This document shows, piece after piece, positions 9,947 to 16,654 of a DNA stretch of 64,000 nt. Source of the stretch: Thermococcus nautili (GTDB taxonomy: Archaea > Methanobacteriota_B > Thermococci > Thermococcales > Thermococcaceae); NCBI RefSeq assembly GCF_000585495.1, contig NZ_CP007264.1:930001-994000 (forward strand), written 5' to 3'. The translations under genes were made by a program, and so were the position numbers. Numbering within the stretch: position 1 is the first letter of the stretch; each line of letters begins with the position of its first letter. Below the pieces are notes generated by a model. That model did not search any database and was not told where the DNA came from. It was given only the letters and a program-made list of their open reading frames with translations.

Positions 9947-10188
9947 TTTACGGAGTCCTGCTCAGCATACCCGAGAAGTTCGTGACCAAGTACGAGGACG
10001 AGGTCAGGAAGACCATCGGCTACGGCATAGCGAGGGGCGACATAATAAGCTTCACCGAGGCCCGCTACAAGGGCGACGTCGCCTTCGTGATGCTCGCCCG
10101 CTCCAACAGGGCCGCGGAGAGGGTTGTAAACGAGCTCAAGGAACTGCCGATAAACGTCAAGGTCATTGAGATTGAGGGCGAGAGCTGA
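9943..10188 (+). CDS. Hypothetical protein, 81 aa
   Basis: Start ATG 9943 overlaps the upstream stop and has GGAGGTGAT in front of it. Small soluble alpha/beta protein with short strands (YGVLLSI, VAFVMLA, VKVIEIE) and a helix between them; family not recognised. Its 3' half and downstream terminator-like ACTTTTTATTG are duplicated in decayed form at 11282-11409, see that entry. Confidence 0.72.
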   Translation: MIYGVLLSIPEKFVTKYEDEVRKTIGYGIARGDIISFTEARYKGDVAFVMLARSNRAAERVVNELKELPINVKVIEIEGES

Positions 10189-10304
10189 TTTGCTCCCCAC
10201 TTTTTATTGCGCTCGTTTTCTTTTTAGGCAACCGGGAAAGAGAACGGGAAAAGTTCCGGCCAGGCCGCGCGGGGCATGAAGGACAGCAGGTTCAACAGGC
10301 TTGA

Positions 10305-10454
10305 TTAAGCAACCCACTCGAGCTCGTAGCCCCTCGCACGGAGCTTCACCATCTCTTCCCTCGCTATTCTCTCGGCCTTCTTTATGTCGTTGGTGACGAC
10401 TATCTTCTCCTTGGGCAGGGTGTTGTTCATATAGTAGACAATCCTCACGAGCAT
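10305..10454 (-). CDS. Small protein, 49 aa (paralog of 10633-10782)
   Basis: ATG 10454, GGTGGT five bases upstream, TAA at 10305. Predicted beta-beta-alpha-beta: strands LVRIVYYM and KIVVTND, a charged helix beginning KKAERIAREEM, a final strand YELEWVA. The neighbouring minus-strand gene at 10633-10782 has exactly the same length, the same secondary-structure order and shared residues (IV at strand 2, AxRIAxxE in the helix, YELE at the end). Their leaders also share GACAAACCCC and GTGATAC. I recognise no family. TATA candidate: the symmetric GTTTTTAAAAC near 10499-10509. Confidence 0.65.
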   Translation of the reverse strand: MLVRIVYYMNNTLPKEKIVVTNDIKKAERIAREEMVKLRARGYELEWVA

Positions 10455-10535
10455 AACACCACCCCCAATGTATCACTGGTGGTGAGGGGTTTGTCGGAGG
10501 TTTTAAAAACATTATTGACCATAGCAATACATCAA

Positions 10536-10563
10536 CGAACAGAATAGTGCGAACAGAATAGTA
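10536..10563. repeat. 14-bp tandem repeat
   Basis: CGAACAGAATAGTG (10536-10549) is followed directly by CGAACAGAATAGTA (10550-10563), 13 of 14 bases identical. It lies between the two 49-residue genes, upstream of the promoter of the 10305-10454 gene. The surrounding 10511-10632 stretch is AT-rich and holds no gene. Confidence 0.6.
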
Positions 10564-10632
10564 CATTGCAGAACAATTATAGACACGAGAACCAATGTGC
10601 TGAAGCATGCAAGGAAGTTAAGAAAGGGGAGG

Positions 10633-10782
10633 TCACTCAAGCTTCTCAAGCTCGTAAACCACAGCGTCCTTCCGCCTGAGCTCCTGAACCGCGATTCTCC
10701 TTGCCTCGTCGGCCGTTTCGGCTTCAAACACTATCGTCTTCCCGCTCTCCTCTCCACCGTGGAGGGTGAGGGCCCACCTCAT
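10633..10782 (-). CDS. Small protein, 49 aa (paralog of 10305-10454)
   Basis: ATG 10782 with GCGGTGAT just upstream, TGA at 10633. Begins MRWALTLHGGEESGKTIVF, continues with a helix containing ADEARRIAVQEL and ends VVYELEKLE, the same beta-beta-alpha-beta plan as its 49-residue neighbour. Lacks cysteines and membrane segments, so probably a small cytoplasmic domain. Function unknown. It is divergent from the JAMM gene and both use one symmetric TATA sequence at 10812-10826. Confidence 0.65.
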   Translation of the reverse strand: MRWALTLHGGEESGKTIVFEAETADEARRIAVQELRRKDAVVYELEKLE

Positions 10783-10811
10783 AGTATCACCGCGGGGTTT
10801 GTCATATTGCC

Positions 10812-10826
10812 AAACTTTATAAGTTT
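10812..10826. promoter_or_regulatory. Symmetric TATA shared by divergent genes
   Basis: AAACTTTATAAGTTT is almost perfectly self-complementary and sits 28 bases before the JAMM ATG (10847) and 37 bases before the ATG of the 49-residue gene (10782). One TATA can therefore serve both directions: a near-leaderless JAMM mRNA and a short-leader small-protein mRNA. TTTGTCA occurs on both sides (10798-10804 and 10839-10845). Confidence 0.6.
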
Positions 10827-10846
10827 ATTGGGGCCAGATTTGTCAC

Positions 10847-11251
10847 ATGAGGCTCATTATAGGGCGAGAGATTATCGAAATGCTCATCGAGATGACCAAA
10901 AACGCCAACGTTGAGGTCTGCGGCTTCCTCTTGGGCCGGAGAGATGGAGAGGGGGTTCTGGTTTCGGAAGTGAGGAAAGTCAGGAACAGGCTCAACTCCC
11001 CGAGCGCCTTCGAGATGGAGCCTGTGGAGATGGTCAGGGTCATTGACGAGGCCGAGGAGAGGGGCCTCGAAGTCGTCGGAATCTTCCACTCCCACCTCAA
11101 ATGCCCACCAGTGCCGAGCGAGCGCGACTTGGAGGGAATGAGGAACTGGCCGGTTGTGTGGCTCATCGTCACACCGGAAGGGGAAGTCAGGGCGTGGGTT
11201 CTGAGAGAGGGAGAAGTGGAGGAAGTTGAAATCGTGGATGAGAGAAGATAA
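10847..11251 (+). CDS. JAMM/MPN+ metalloprotease (desampylase-like)
   Basis: 134 residues, a single JAB1/MPN domain. All JAMM zinc-site elements are present: Glu23 in VEVCGFLLG, His81 and His83 in FHSH, Ser91 and Asp94 in PSERD, spaced H-x-H-x7-S-x2-D. Size and motif match the archaeal JAMM1 enzymes that cleave isopeptide-linked ubiquitin-like SAMPs and release SAMP for sulfur transfer. Substrate is inferred from the family; no SAMP, E1 or MoaE gene is adjacent. Expression is probably from the shared promoter at 10812-10826 with almost no leader. Confidence 0.88.
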   Translation: MRLIIGREIIEMLIEMTKNANVEVCGFLLGRRDGEGVLVSEVRKVRNRLNSPSAFEMEPVEMVRVIDEAEERGLEVVGIFHSHLKCPPVPSERDLEGMRNWPVVWLIVTPEGEVRAWVLREGEVEEVEIVDERR

Positions 11252-11281
11252 AGAAATTTCCTAAGGCTTAGGGTCAACGCT

Positions 11282-11409
11282 GCCTTCGTGATGCTCGCCT
11301 GCTCCAACAGGGCCGCGGGGATAATGGCGAGCGAATCAAAGAACTTTCGATAACCGTTAAGGTCATCGAAATTGCGGACGAGAGCTGATTTACTCCCTAC
11401 TTTTTATTG
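11282..11409 (+). pseudogene. Decayed partial copy of the 9943-10188 gene
   Basis: This stretch aligns with 10081-10209 (3' half of the 81-residue gene, its TGA and the following ACTTTTTATTG) with long identical blocks such as CTCCAACAGGGCCGCG and GAGAGCTGATT. It lacks a start region, has lost one net base in the middle, and its frame reaches TAA early (GAACTTTCGATAA). So it is a non-functional remnant of a duplication. Its terminator-like end is intact and could still stop transcripts from the JAMM gene. Confidence 0.8.
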
Positions 11410-11460
11410 TTGTGCCAATAACGTTAAAAGAGTTTGAACGCTATCCTCCCCGGTGGTCGT

Positions 11461-12195
11461 ATGGACGCAGGCCATATTCTAATCATTGTGACCATCGCCC
11501 TGTATTCACTTGGAAGCGTTGGTGTGCTCCTGTGGTTCTGGTGGAGGGTTCGGCCAAAGCTACCCTCAGCCCTTGCAACAGGCATAGTGGTGGTCTTCGC
11601 TTTCTTTGTGGTGTTCTCCATAGAGCTGATTCTCGCCTTTGCGATAGCCCCTACAGAGAGAACAACTGCAATTCCTATAAAACAGGCGTTTAAAATTTCA
11701 ATCACGGAGGAAACTGTAAAGATATTAATCGTATCGCTGGGCCTTTTTATAGCCAGGGACGATTCTCATTGGACCGATACGAAGCTTACACTCGCGCTCA
11801 TTGCGGGGCTCGTATTTGGCGTTTCAGAGGGAATCGTATACGCGGCAAACCGGCACTACGCTCCCCTCAACCTTGTTATTCTCTTCACCACGAGGACATA
11901 TCACGCAGTTCTGACAGTTACTCTGATGGCGGGGCTCATCCTTGTGTTAAAGGGCAGGAAACTTACCGGAGCACTCATAGCGGCCTCTCCGTATCTGACT
12001 CACGCTTTCTTTGATTACTTCGTGTCCCTAAGGAACTACGTTGGAGCGTCCGTCATGCTCATATTAACCTTTGCGCTGTTCCTCGCCGGGGTCTACCTTC
12101 TCCTGCCGGCAATCGAGGAGGAGAAGAGAACCAGGGAGAAGTTCCGGCACGAGGCCACCGTGAACATCGAAGACCACTGGCTTAAGAAAATGTAA
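11461..12195 (+). CDS. PrsW-family-like intramembrane protease
   Basis: 244 residues from ATG 11461 behind CGGTGGT (longer upstream frames lack a Shine-Dalgarno). About seven membrane segments. PrsW signature elements appear in order: EETVK near residue 80, FGVSEGIVYA near 120, a TYHAVL helix near 150 and THAFFDYF near 185, supplying the conserved Glu and His residues of this family. Bacterial PrsW performs site-1 cleavage of an anti-sigma factor; archaea have no such pathway, so the substrate here is unknown. CPBP/Rce1-type prenyl proteases are the nearest alternative. Confidence 0.75.
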   Translation: MDAGHILIIVTIALYSLGSVGVLLWFWWRVRPKLPSALATGIVVVFAFFVVFSIELILAFAIAPTERTTAIPIKQAFKISITEETVKILIVSLGLFIARDDSHWTDTKLTLALIAGLVFGVSEGIVYAANRHYAPLNLVILFTTRTYHAVLTVTLMAGLILVLKGRKLTGALIAASPYLTHAFFDYFVSLRNYVGASVMLILTFALFLAGVYLLLPAIEEEKRTREKFRHEATVNIEDHWLKKM

Positions 12196-12296
12196 CAAAA
12201 CCCGCAAAACCGTTCGAAGGGGAATGTTCGGCGAGGGAGGAACGAACGAGGAATTCAAAAGACTGAGACTTGAGGCACTCACACAGAGGGACCCGA

Positions 12297-13031
12297 TTAA
12301 TCCTCCCTAATCACTATCTCTATCCTCCTGCCCTCGCGGTAGCCTTTCATGGCCGAAAGCATGCCCTTTATCGTCTTCTCTACCAGTTCCTGAACCCAGT
12401 CCTTCATCGGCAGGACCTGTCCGTCTATCTTGACCGTGACTTTGGGCTTCGAGCTCAGCACAACGCAGTCCTTGAGCGTTTTCTCGCCCCTAACTATCAT
12501 CCTCGCCATCTCGGCGCACTTGAAACCGCAGAGGCCGCAGTCTATGTTTGGCAACATAAATGCCCTTTTCTCGATGAGGTCGGCGAGCCTCTCGGGTTCC
12601 TTCGTCGCGTCAATAACGGGGAGGCCGTCTATCTCCTTAATCCCCGTCGAAGCTATGACCCCGCTCACCGCTATGGCGAGGCCGTCGTTAAGTTCTCTAA
12701 CGTCCTCCTCGCTCCTCGCGCATATCACCTTGGGGACGTGCTGGATTGATTTGAAGCCCTCCAGCAGGAGGAAATCCGCCGAAACCATTGAGAAGAGCGC
12801 GTTTATGTCCTTGGCCTTGAAGAGCACCGCGTCGGTGTCGTGAGCCCTAACGAGAACCGCATCGGCAACCTTCGAGAACCGCCAGGTGTCGCTTCCCTCC
12901 CTGTCGAAGTCGGCGTGCATACTCTTCGCTATCGCGACGCGATAGTTTCTCTCCTTCAAAACCCTCGCGACGGCCTCAACCGTAGTCGTCTTTCCGCTCT
13001 TCTTGAAGCCGACGAAGGCAACGGCCTTCAT
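12297..13031 (-). CDS. MobB-like GTP-binding protein with C-terminal Fe-S motif
   Basis: 244 residues. P-loop GFKKSGKTTT at 8-17 and a MobB-type core to about residue 160, the domain that binds GTP and molybdopterin in guanine-dinucleotide cofactor synthesis. A C-terminal module carries Cys165, Cys168, Cys172 and Cys189 (C-x2-C-x3-C-x16-C), the pattern of a 4Fe-4S domain. Tungstopterin enzymes are abundant in Thermococcales, so a tungsten-cofactor role is plausible but inferred. Preceded by GAGGTGAG, nine bases after the LSm-like gene, so the two are cotranscribed. Confidence 0.85.
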   Translation of the reverse strand: MKAVAFVGFKKSGKTTTVEAVARVLKERNYRVAIAKSMHADFDREGSDTWRFSKVADAVLVRAHDTDAVLFKAKDINALFSMVSADFLLLEGFKSIQHVPKVICARSEEDVRELNDGLAIAVSGVIASTGIKEIDGLPVIDATKEPERLADLIEKRAFMLPNIDCGLCGFKCAEMARMIVRGEKTLKDCVVLSSKPKVTVKIDGQVLPMKDWVQELVEKTIKGMLSAMKGYREGRRIEIVIRED

Positions 13032-13040
13032 GTTCTCACC

Positions 13041-13256
13041 TCACAGCAGGGTTATCCAGTTGAGGTCGTCTATCTTGACTATCAGCTCCTTGGCCCTGTT
13101 GCCCGCGTAATCGGTAACTTCCTTGAGAAGGATTACCTCCTCGTCAAAATCCTCAAGGATTCCCGAAAAGCTCGTCTCGCTTCCAATGCCCACCGCTACT
13201 CTCTTCCCCTTCCAGCGCTCCAGCGTCTTGTCGAGCAGGTACTGTTTCTCGCTCAT
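13041..13256 (-). CDS. LSm/Sm-like small protein, 71 aa
   Basis: Start ATG 13256 (GGGGGTGG two bases upstream); a longer frame begins without a Shine-Dalgarno. After a short helix (YLLDKTLERWKGK) come strands resembling an Sm fold: RVAVGIGSETSFSGILEDFD with the G-x-L-x-x-F-D Sm1 signature, then EEVILLKEVTDY and a late strand. Sm-like archaeal proteins bind U-rich RNA as rings. It is first gene of a two-gene unit with the MobB-like protein. Confidence 0.72.
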   Translation of the reverse strand: MSEKQYLLDKTLERWKGKRVAVGIGSETSFSGILEDFDEEVILLKEVTDYAGNRAKELIVKIDDLNWITLL

Positions 13257-13383
13257 GGCCACCCCCGCCGTTGCTATGTTAGGGACTTTTAATACTTTCC
13301 TGGTTGCCAGATACGATACCAAGACACTGTGACGAAAAGAGAACGGAAAAGTTTATTAACCTCAATGGTCGCCGATAATATGG

Positions 13384-13400
13384 TATCACTATCAGTGATA
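13384..13400. promoter_or_regulatory. TGM element (TrmBL1/Tgr site)
   Basis: TATCAC-TATCA-GTGATA is an exact match to the Thermococcales glycolytic motif TATCAC-N5-GTGATA bound by TrmBL1 (P. furiosus) or Tgr (T. kodakarensis). Flanking G and C extend the arms to eight pairs with a three-base centre. A plus-strand TATA-like AAAAGTTTATTAA lies about 25 bases upstream (near 13347-13359). The next plus gene (13522) has its own GGATATAAAC (about 13483-13492). See findings. Confidence 0.75.
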
Positions 13401-13521
13401 CTAAAGGCCGCGGCCAGGTACCGTCACCCGCCTCCCCTTTCTTTTCCCTGCCCTTCTGCCGTGAAAGATAGGATTTCAAAAAGGATATAAACAAACCACC
13501 GTTCCCCATTCGGGTGGTGAC

Positions 13522-14349
13522 ATGAGACTCGTCACGAAGAACGAAGCCGTTAAGCGCGCGCTCATCGAGGAGCTCAGGAAGGAGGGAATACGCTTCGAGG
13601 TCCGCTCAAGGGAAAGCTATGAAGCCTTCGTCGGCTACCTCATCGAGGGAACGCTCAGGGAAATCGAGGAGAAGATTGAGAACCTTGAGGGGGCCGACGT
13701 CGAGGCGATAAAAGAGGGCTTCCTCTCGTTTAGGGAGAGCCTCAACCACGTCCTTGAGCACCTCAAGGCCGGCGAGAAGGCCGACGAGCTACTCAAAGAA
13801 GGCCTCTGGGTGGCTGAGCTTCTCGACCAGCTCTACCGCAACGGGGCAATAGAGTACGACGGCGTCAACGTCAAGCTCAAGGAGGGAATCAACGTCGATG
13901 AGCTAAAGTTCGAGTTCAAGTTCCCCTTCAACCTCGTCCACGACCCCGGAAAGGTTGAGGAAAAGGTCAAACAGTTCGCCTTCGTTGACCTCGTCATAGA
14001 GCACGAGTTCGAAATCCTTGAGCTGAACATCGCCAAGGTGAACGCCCTCGGAAAGATAGCGAGCAAGTACTTCCCCGAGGACTACCTGCTGAAAGCCTAC
14101 TTCGCCCTCGTCGGCAGGGCAATCCTCGCGGAGGAAATCCTAAAGGCCCTCGGCGACAAGAAAATCCCCGAGGAGGAGCTCATTAAGGGCTTCCTGAGGG
14201 CCTCGCCGATAGCGGTGCCAACGCCGAAGGGAACCCTCGTCATCAACTACTCGCGCGACTCCTTCGAGGAGACCCTCAGGCTTCTCAAGAGGCTCGGCTA
14301 CGTCGAGATAAAGGGCGGAAAGGTCAGGAAGCTCAAGGATTTGAGCTGA
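13522..14349 (+). CDS. Hypothetical protein, 275 aa
   Basis: ATG 13522 behind GGGTGGTGAC. Strongly charged, largely helical cytoplasmic protein with no signal peptide or membrane segments. The last 60 residues (from about GTLVINYSRD) with RLGYVEIKGGKVRKL resemble a winged-helix wing, so a DNA-binding C-terminus is possible. No enzyme motif seen. The upstream region contains a TGM site but its nearest TATA (about 13483-13492) lies 85 bases past it. Confidence 0.7.
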   Translation: MRLVTKNEAVKRALIEELRKEGIRFEVRSRESYEAFVGYLIEGTLREIEEKIENLEGADVEAIKEGFLSFRESLNHVLEHLKAGEKADELLKEGLWVAELLDQLYRNGAIEYDGVNVKLKEGINVDELKFEFKFPFNLVHDPGKVEEKVKQFAFVDLVIEHEFEILELNIAKVNALGKIASKYFPEDYLLKAYFALVGRAILAEEILKALGDKKIPEEELIKGFLRASPIAVPTPKGTLVINYSRDSFEETLRLLKRLGYVEIKGGKVRKLKDLS

Positions 14350-14438
14350 TTTTCCCGTCTCTGATTTTAGAGTAAAACCACTTCCTCTCTCGTCTTTGTC
14401 CCTGTTTCAGCACTCCGACGTTTGCACCCTTGGGCAAC

Positions 14439-14466
14439 CTTTATAAATCTGGTCATTCAAATGACC
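14439..14466 (+). promoter_or_regulatory. Promoter with operator palindrome of the ATPase gene
   Basis: TATA CTTTATAAAT (14439-14448) is followed at once by GGTCATTCAAATGACC (14451-14466), seven-base perfect arms around two bases. It would cover about -20 to -5, so a bound protein would block polymerase. ATG follows at 14481. Confidence 0.6.
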
Positions 14467-14480
14467 AAAATGGTGGTGTT

Positions 14481-15788
14481 ATGGTTCAACCTGATGACTT
14501 TATTTTGGAGCACCTCCTCAACACCCAAAACCTGCTCGCTCCGTACAACAAGCCCCACAGAAGGGAGCTGTATCGCTGGCTTTCCTCAAAACTGAAAGCG
14601 TATCTTGAAAATGAAACTCCGGACACGGTTCTTCTGCTCGGCATAAGGGGAGTTGGGAAAACGACCCTTCTCGCCCAGCTGTACTTTGAGGCCATAAAGA
14701 GAACGAGCCCGAACAACATACTCTACCTCTCGCTCGACAGGCTGAAGGCCCTTGGTCTGGAACTGTTGGAGGTAATTGACGCCTACCGGCGTCTTGTTCG
14801 ACCAAAAAACGCGGTGCTACTGCTCGACGAGGTGCAGTACGAAAGGGACTGGGATTTAAAGCTCAAACTCCTCCATGATGAGAGGCGGTTTCTCATAATT
14901 GCCACCGGTTCATCGGCGATAAAGCTCAGGGAGAGCCCGGACCTTGCGAGACGGGCACTGCACAGGGAGCTCTTTCCGATGACGTTCAGGGAATACCACC
15001 TCCTCAAAACCGGTCGCGAACTTCCCGAGCTAATGGAGAGAATCCTCTGGGGGCAGGAAGTTTCGATGCCCCCAATAACGGAAGATGTGGAACTCTACGT
15101 AAGGGCCGGCTCGATGCCATTGATTCTCGAAATGGAGGAGTGGGAAGTCTACGAGCGCCTGACCGCGATGCTCGACAGGGTTATCTACCGCGACCTCAGG
15201 GACGTGCACGAGTTCGATGCAGAAACTCTTGACAAAACCCTTGACCTCCTCCACCTGCTTGCAACGCCAAAAGGAGAACGCTTCAGCTACGAGAGGCTCT
15301 CAAAGACTCTCGGTCTTGCCAAGGGAACCGTTATGAAGCTGATTGATGCCCTTGAGAAGGCCGGCCTCGTGCAGAGGATTCCCCCTTGCGGTTCGCTCTC
15401 AAAAGCAAAGAGGAAAAGCCCGAAAATCAAGTTTATAGCGGTTCCGATAAAGTCAGCCCTGCTCTTTGGCTCCGGCTTCAGCCTGGGGAAGAAGGAAGTC
15501 TTTGCCTCGTTGCTTGAAGATGTCGTGGCGTTCTATCTGTTCCTCCTCGCAAAGTCCAGAAACGGCAAACTCTGCTACGAACCCGGCAAAGGAGGGGCAG
15601 ACTTCGTTCTCGAGGTGGGTGGAGAGAAGGTCGTAGTGGAAGTCGGTCTCGGCAAGGTCAGAAAAGACCAAGTTGAAAGGAGTATGGAGCGCCTAGGAGC
15701 AAAGAAGGGCATCGTATTGGGTAGCAAGTATGAGGTGGGGGATAGGATAGCGTTTTATCCCTGGCAGATGTTTGTGGCAGGATTTTAA
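14481..15788 (+). CDS. AAA ATPase with DUF4143-type nuclease-like C-terminus
   Basis: 435 residues from ATG 14481 (GGTGGTGTT upstream). Walker A GIRGVGKTTLL near residue 55, Walker B VLLLDEVQYERD near 113 and a sensor region ATGSSAIKL near 140. A winged helix (about 270-310, SKTLGLAKGTVMKLIDALEKAG) follows. The C-terminus contains a restriction-endonuclease-like strand pair (ADFVLEVGGEKVVVEVG). This is a large archaeal/bacterial family of unknown role, often many copies per genome. Its promoter palindrome suggests self-contained regulation. The 3' end overlaps mptE by four bases, convergently. Confidence 0.8.
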   Translation: MVQPDDFILEHLLNTQNLLAPYNKPHRRELYRWLSSKLKAYLENETPDTVLLLGIRGVGKTTLLAQLYFEAIKRTSPNNILYLSLDRLKALGLELLEVIDAYRRLVRPKNAVLLLDEVQYERDWDLKLKLLHDERRFLIIATGSSAIKLRESPDLARRALHRELFPMTFREYHLLKTGRELPELMERILWGQEVSMPPITEDVELYVRAGSMPLILEMEEWEVYERLTAMLDRVIYRDLRDVHEFDAETLDKTLDLLHLLATPKGERFSYERLSKTLGLAKGTVMKLIDALEKAGLVQRIPPCGSLSKAKRKSPKIKFIAVPIKSALLFGSGFSLGKKEVFASLLEDVVAFYLFLLAKSRNGKLCYEPGKGGADFVLEVGGEKVVVEVGLGKVRKDQVERSMERLGAKKGIVLGSKYEVGDRIAFYPWQMFVAGF

Positions 15789-16498
15789 TCCATGAGCTCC
15801 GGGGAAAGGTACTCAATCCTCGCCCTTCCGTTTTTCTCCAGCCACTCCAGCAGTTCCCTTGCAAACTCGAACTTCTTTCTCTTACTCTCCCAGACCAGCG
15901 AGTGCTCCTTCAGTGAGGGTTTGCTCCACTTCCCAACGATATCACCGAAGTCGAAGCCGACCAGCGTTATCTCCCTGGCCCCGAGCTCTTCCGCCAGAAA
16001 GACCGCCCTGTCTCCGTCGGTGAAGCCCCCGAAGTTGTAGATTATGTCCAGGGGCTCTGTCTGACAGGTGCCGAGGATTCTCGACAGGAACGGGACGTAG
16101 GAGACGAGCTTATCTCTGTTGTCCCCGTGGGCGTGGACGACGAGGAAGGAACCTTTGTCGTTGGCGAGTTTTATGTCAGAAATCCTTCCGTCGAGGTCCG
16201 TGACGATTACATCGGGGACGAGGCCGAAGTCGAGCAAAGCCGTCGTCGCCCCGTCTGCAGATATGAGCGTCCCGTCCGAGAAGTCGAACTCCTTCAATGC
16301 GTTTTCAAGGCTTGGACCCGCGCCGAAAACGTAGGCTTTCCGCCCGATTACCGCGTCAAGCTCCTCGCGGAGGATGTACTCATCGCCCTCGAGAAGGAGC
16401 GAGCGGAGTAGCTCAGCCGACTTCCGGTCTTCCTCGATTGAGTAGCCCATCTCCCTCACGATGCGGAGGTAGAAGGGCTCCCAGTCCTCCCACTTCAT
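15785..16498 (-). CDS. mptE: 6-hydroxymethyl-7,8-dihydropterin pyrophosphokinase MptE
   Basis: 237 residues. The archaeal DUF115/MptE fold is recognisable from YVFGAGPSLE near residue 55, LISADGATTALLDFGLVPDVIVTDLDG near 75-100 (substrate and Mg binding acidic cluster) and VVHAHGDN near 120. It makes 6-hydroxymethyl-dihydropterin diphosphate for archaeal folate-type C1 carriers. Start at ATG 16498 because a TATA-like TTCATAAACC lies about 28 bases upstream, giving a leaderless mRNA; an in-frame ATG at 16555 would precede that promoter. Confidence 0.88.
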   Translation of the reverse strand: MKWEDWEPFYLRIVREMGYSIEEDRKSAELLRSLLLEGDEYILREELDAVIGRKAYVFGAGPSLENALKEFDFSDGTLISADGATTALLDFGLVPDVIVTDLDGRISDIKLANDKGSFLVVHAHGDNRDKLVSYVPFLSRILGTCQTEPLDIIYNFGGFTDGDRAVFLAEELGAREITLVGFDFGDIVGKWSKPSLKEHSLVWESKRKKFEFARELLEWLEKNGRARIEYLSPELMD

Positions 16499-16556
16499 AT
16501 GCGTACAATTGGACGGAAGGTTTATGAAGGTTTTCTGGAATGGAGCCAACTTCATG

Positions 16557-16620
16557 TTACAATCTTGTAAAGCTTAACCCATTGTCGTTTAGACAAATTC
16601 AGCCACGAAAGGTTTAAAAC
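16557..16620 (+). promoter_or_regulatory. dpp promoter with two inverted repeats
   Basis: Upstream of the peptide transporter: TTACAATCTTGTAA (16557-16570, six-base arms) and TTGTC-GTTTA-GACAA (16582-16596, five-base arms), then TATA GGTTTAAAAC (16611-16620). Both repeats lie upstream of the TATA, a position more typical of activation than of blocking. Regulator unknown. Confidence 0.45.
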
Positions 16621-16654
16621 ATCAACGAACTTAAAGGAACACTCGGTGACAACC

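Noticed and set aside
13380-13490. 36-codon frame from ATG 13380 over the TGM site
   Set aside because: Leaderless position is tempting but the composition (Pro-rich, hydrophobic, no homologous look) and TAA inside the next TATA make a real protein unlikely; noted only within the TGM finding.
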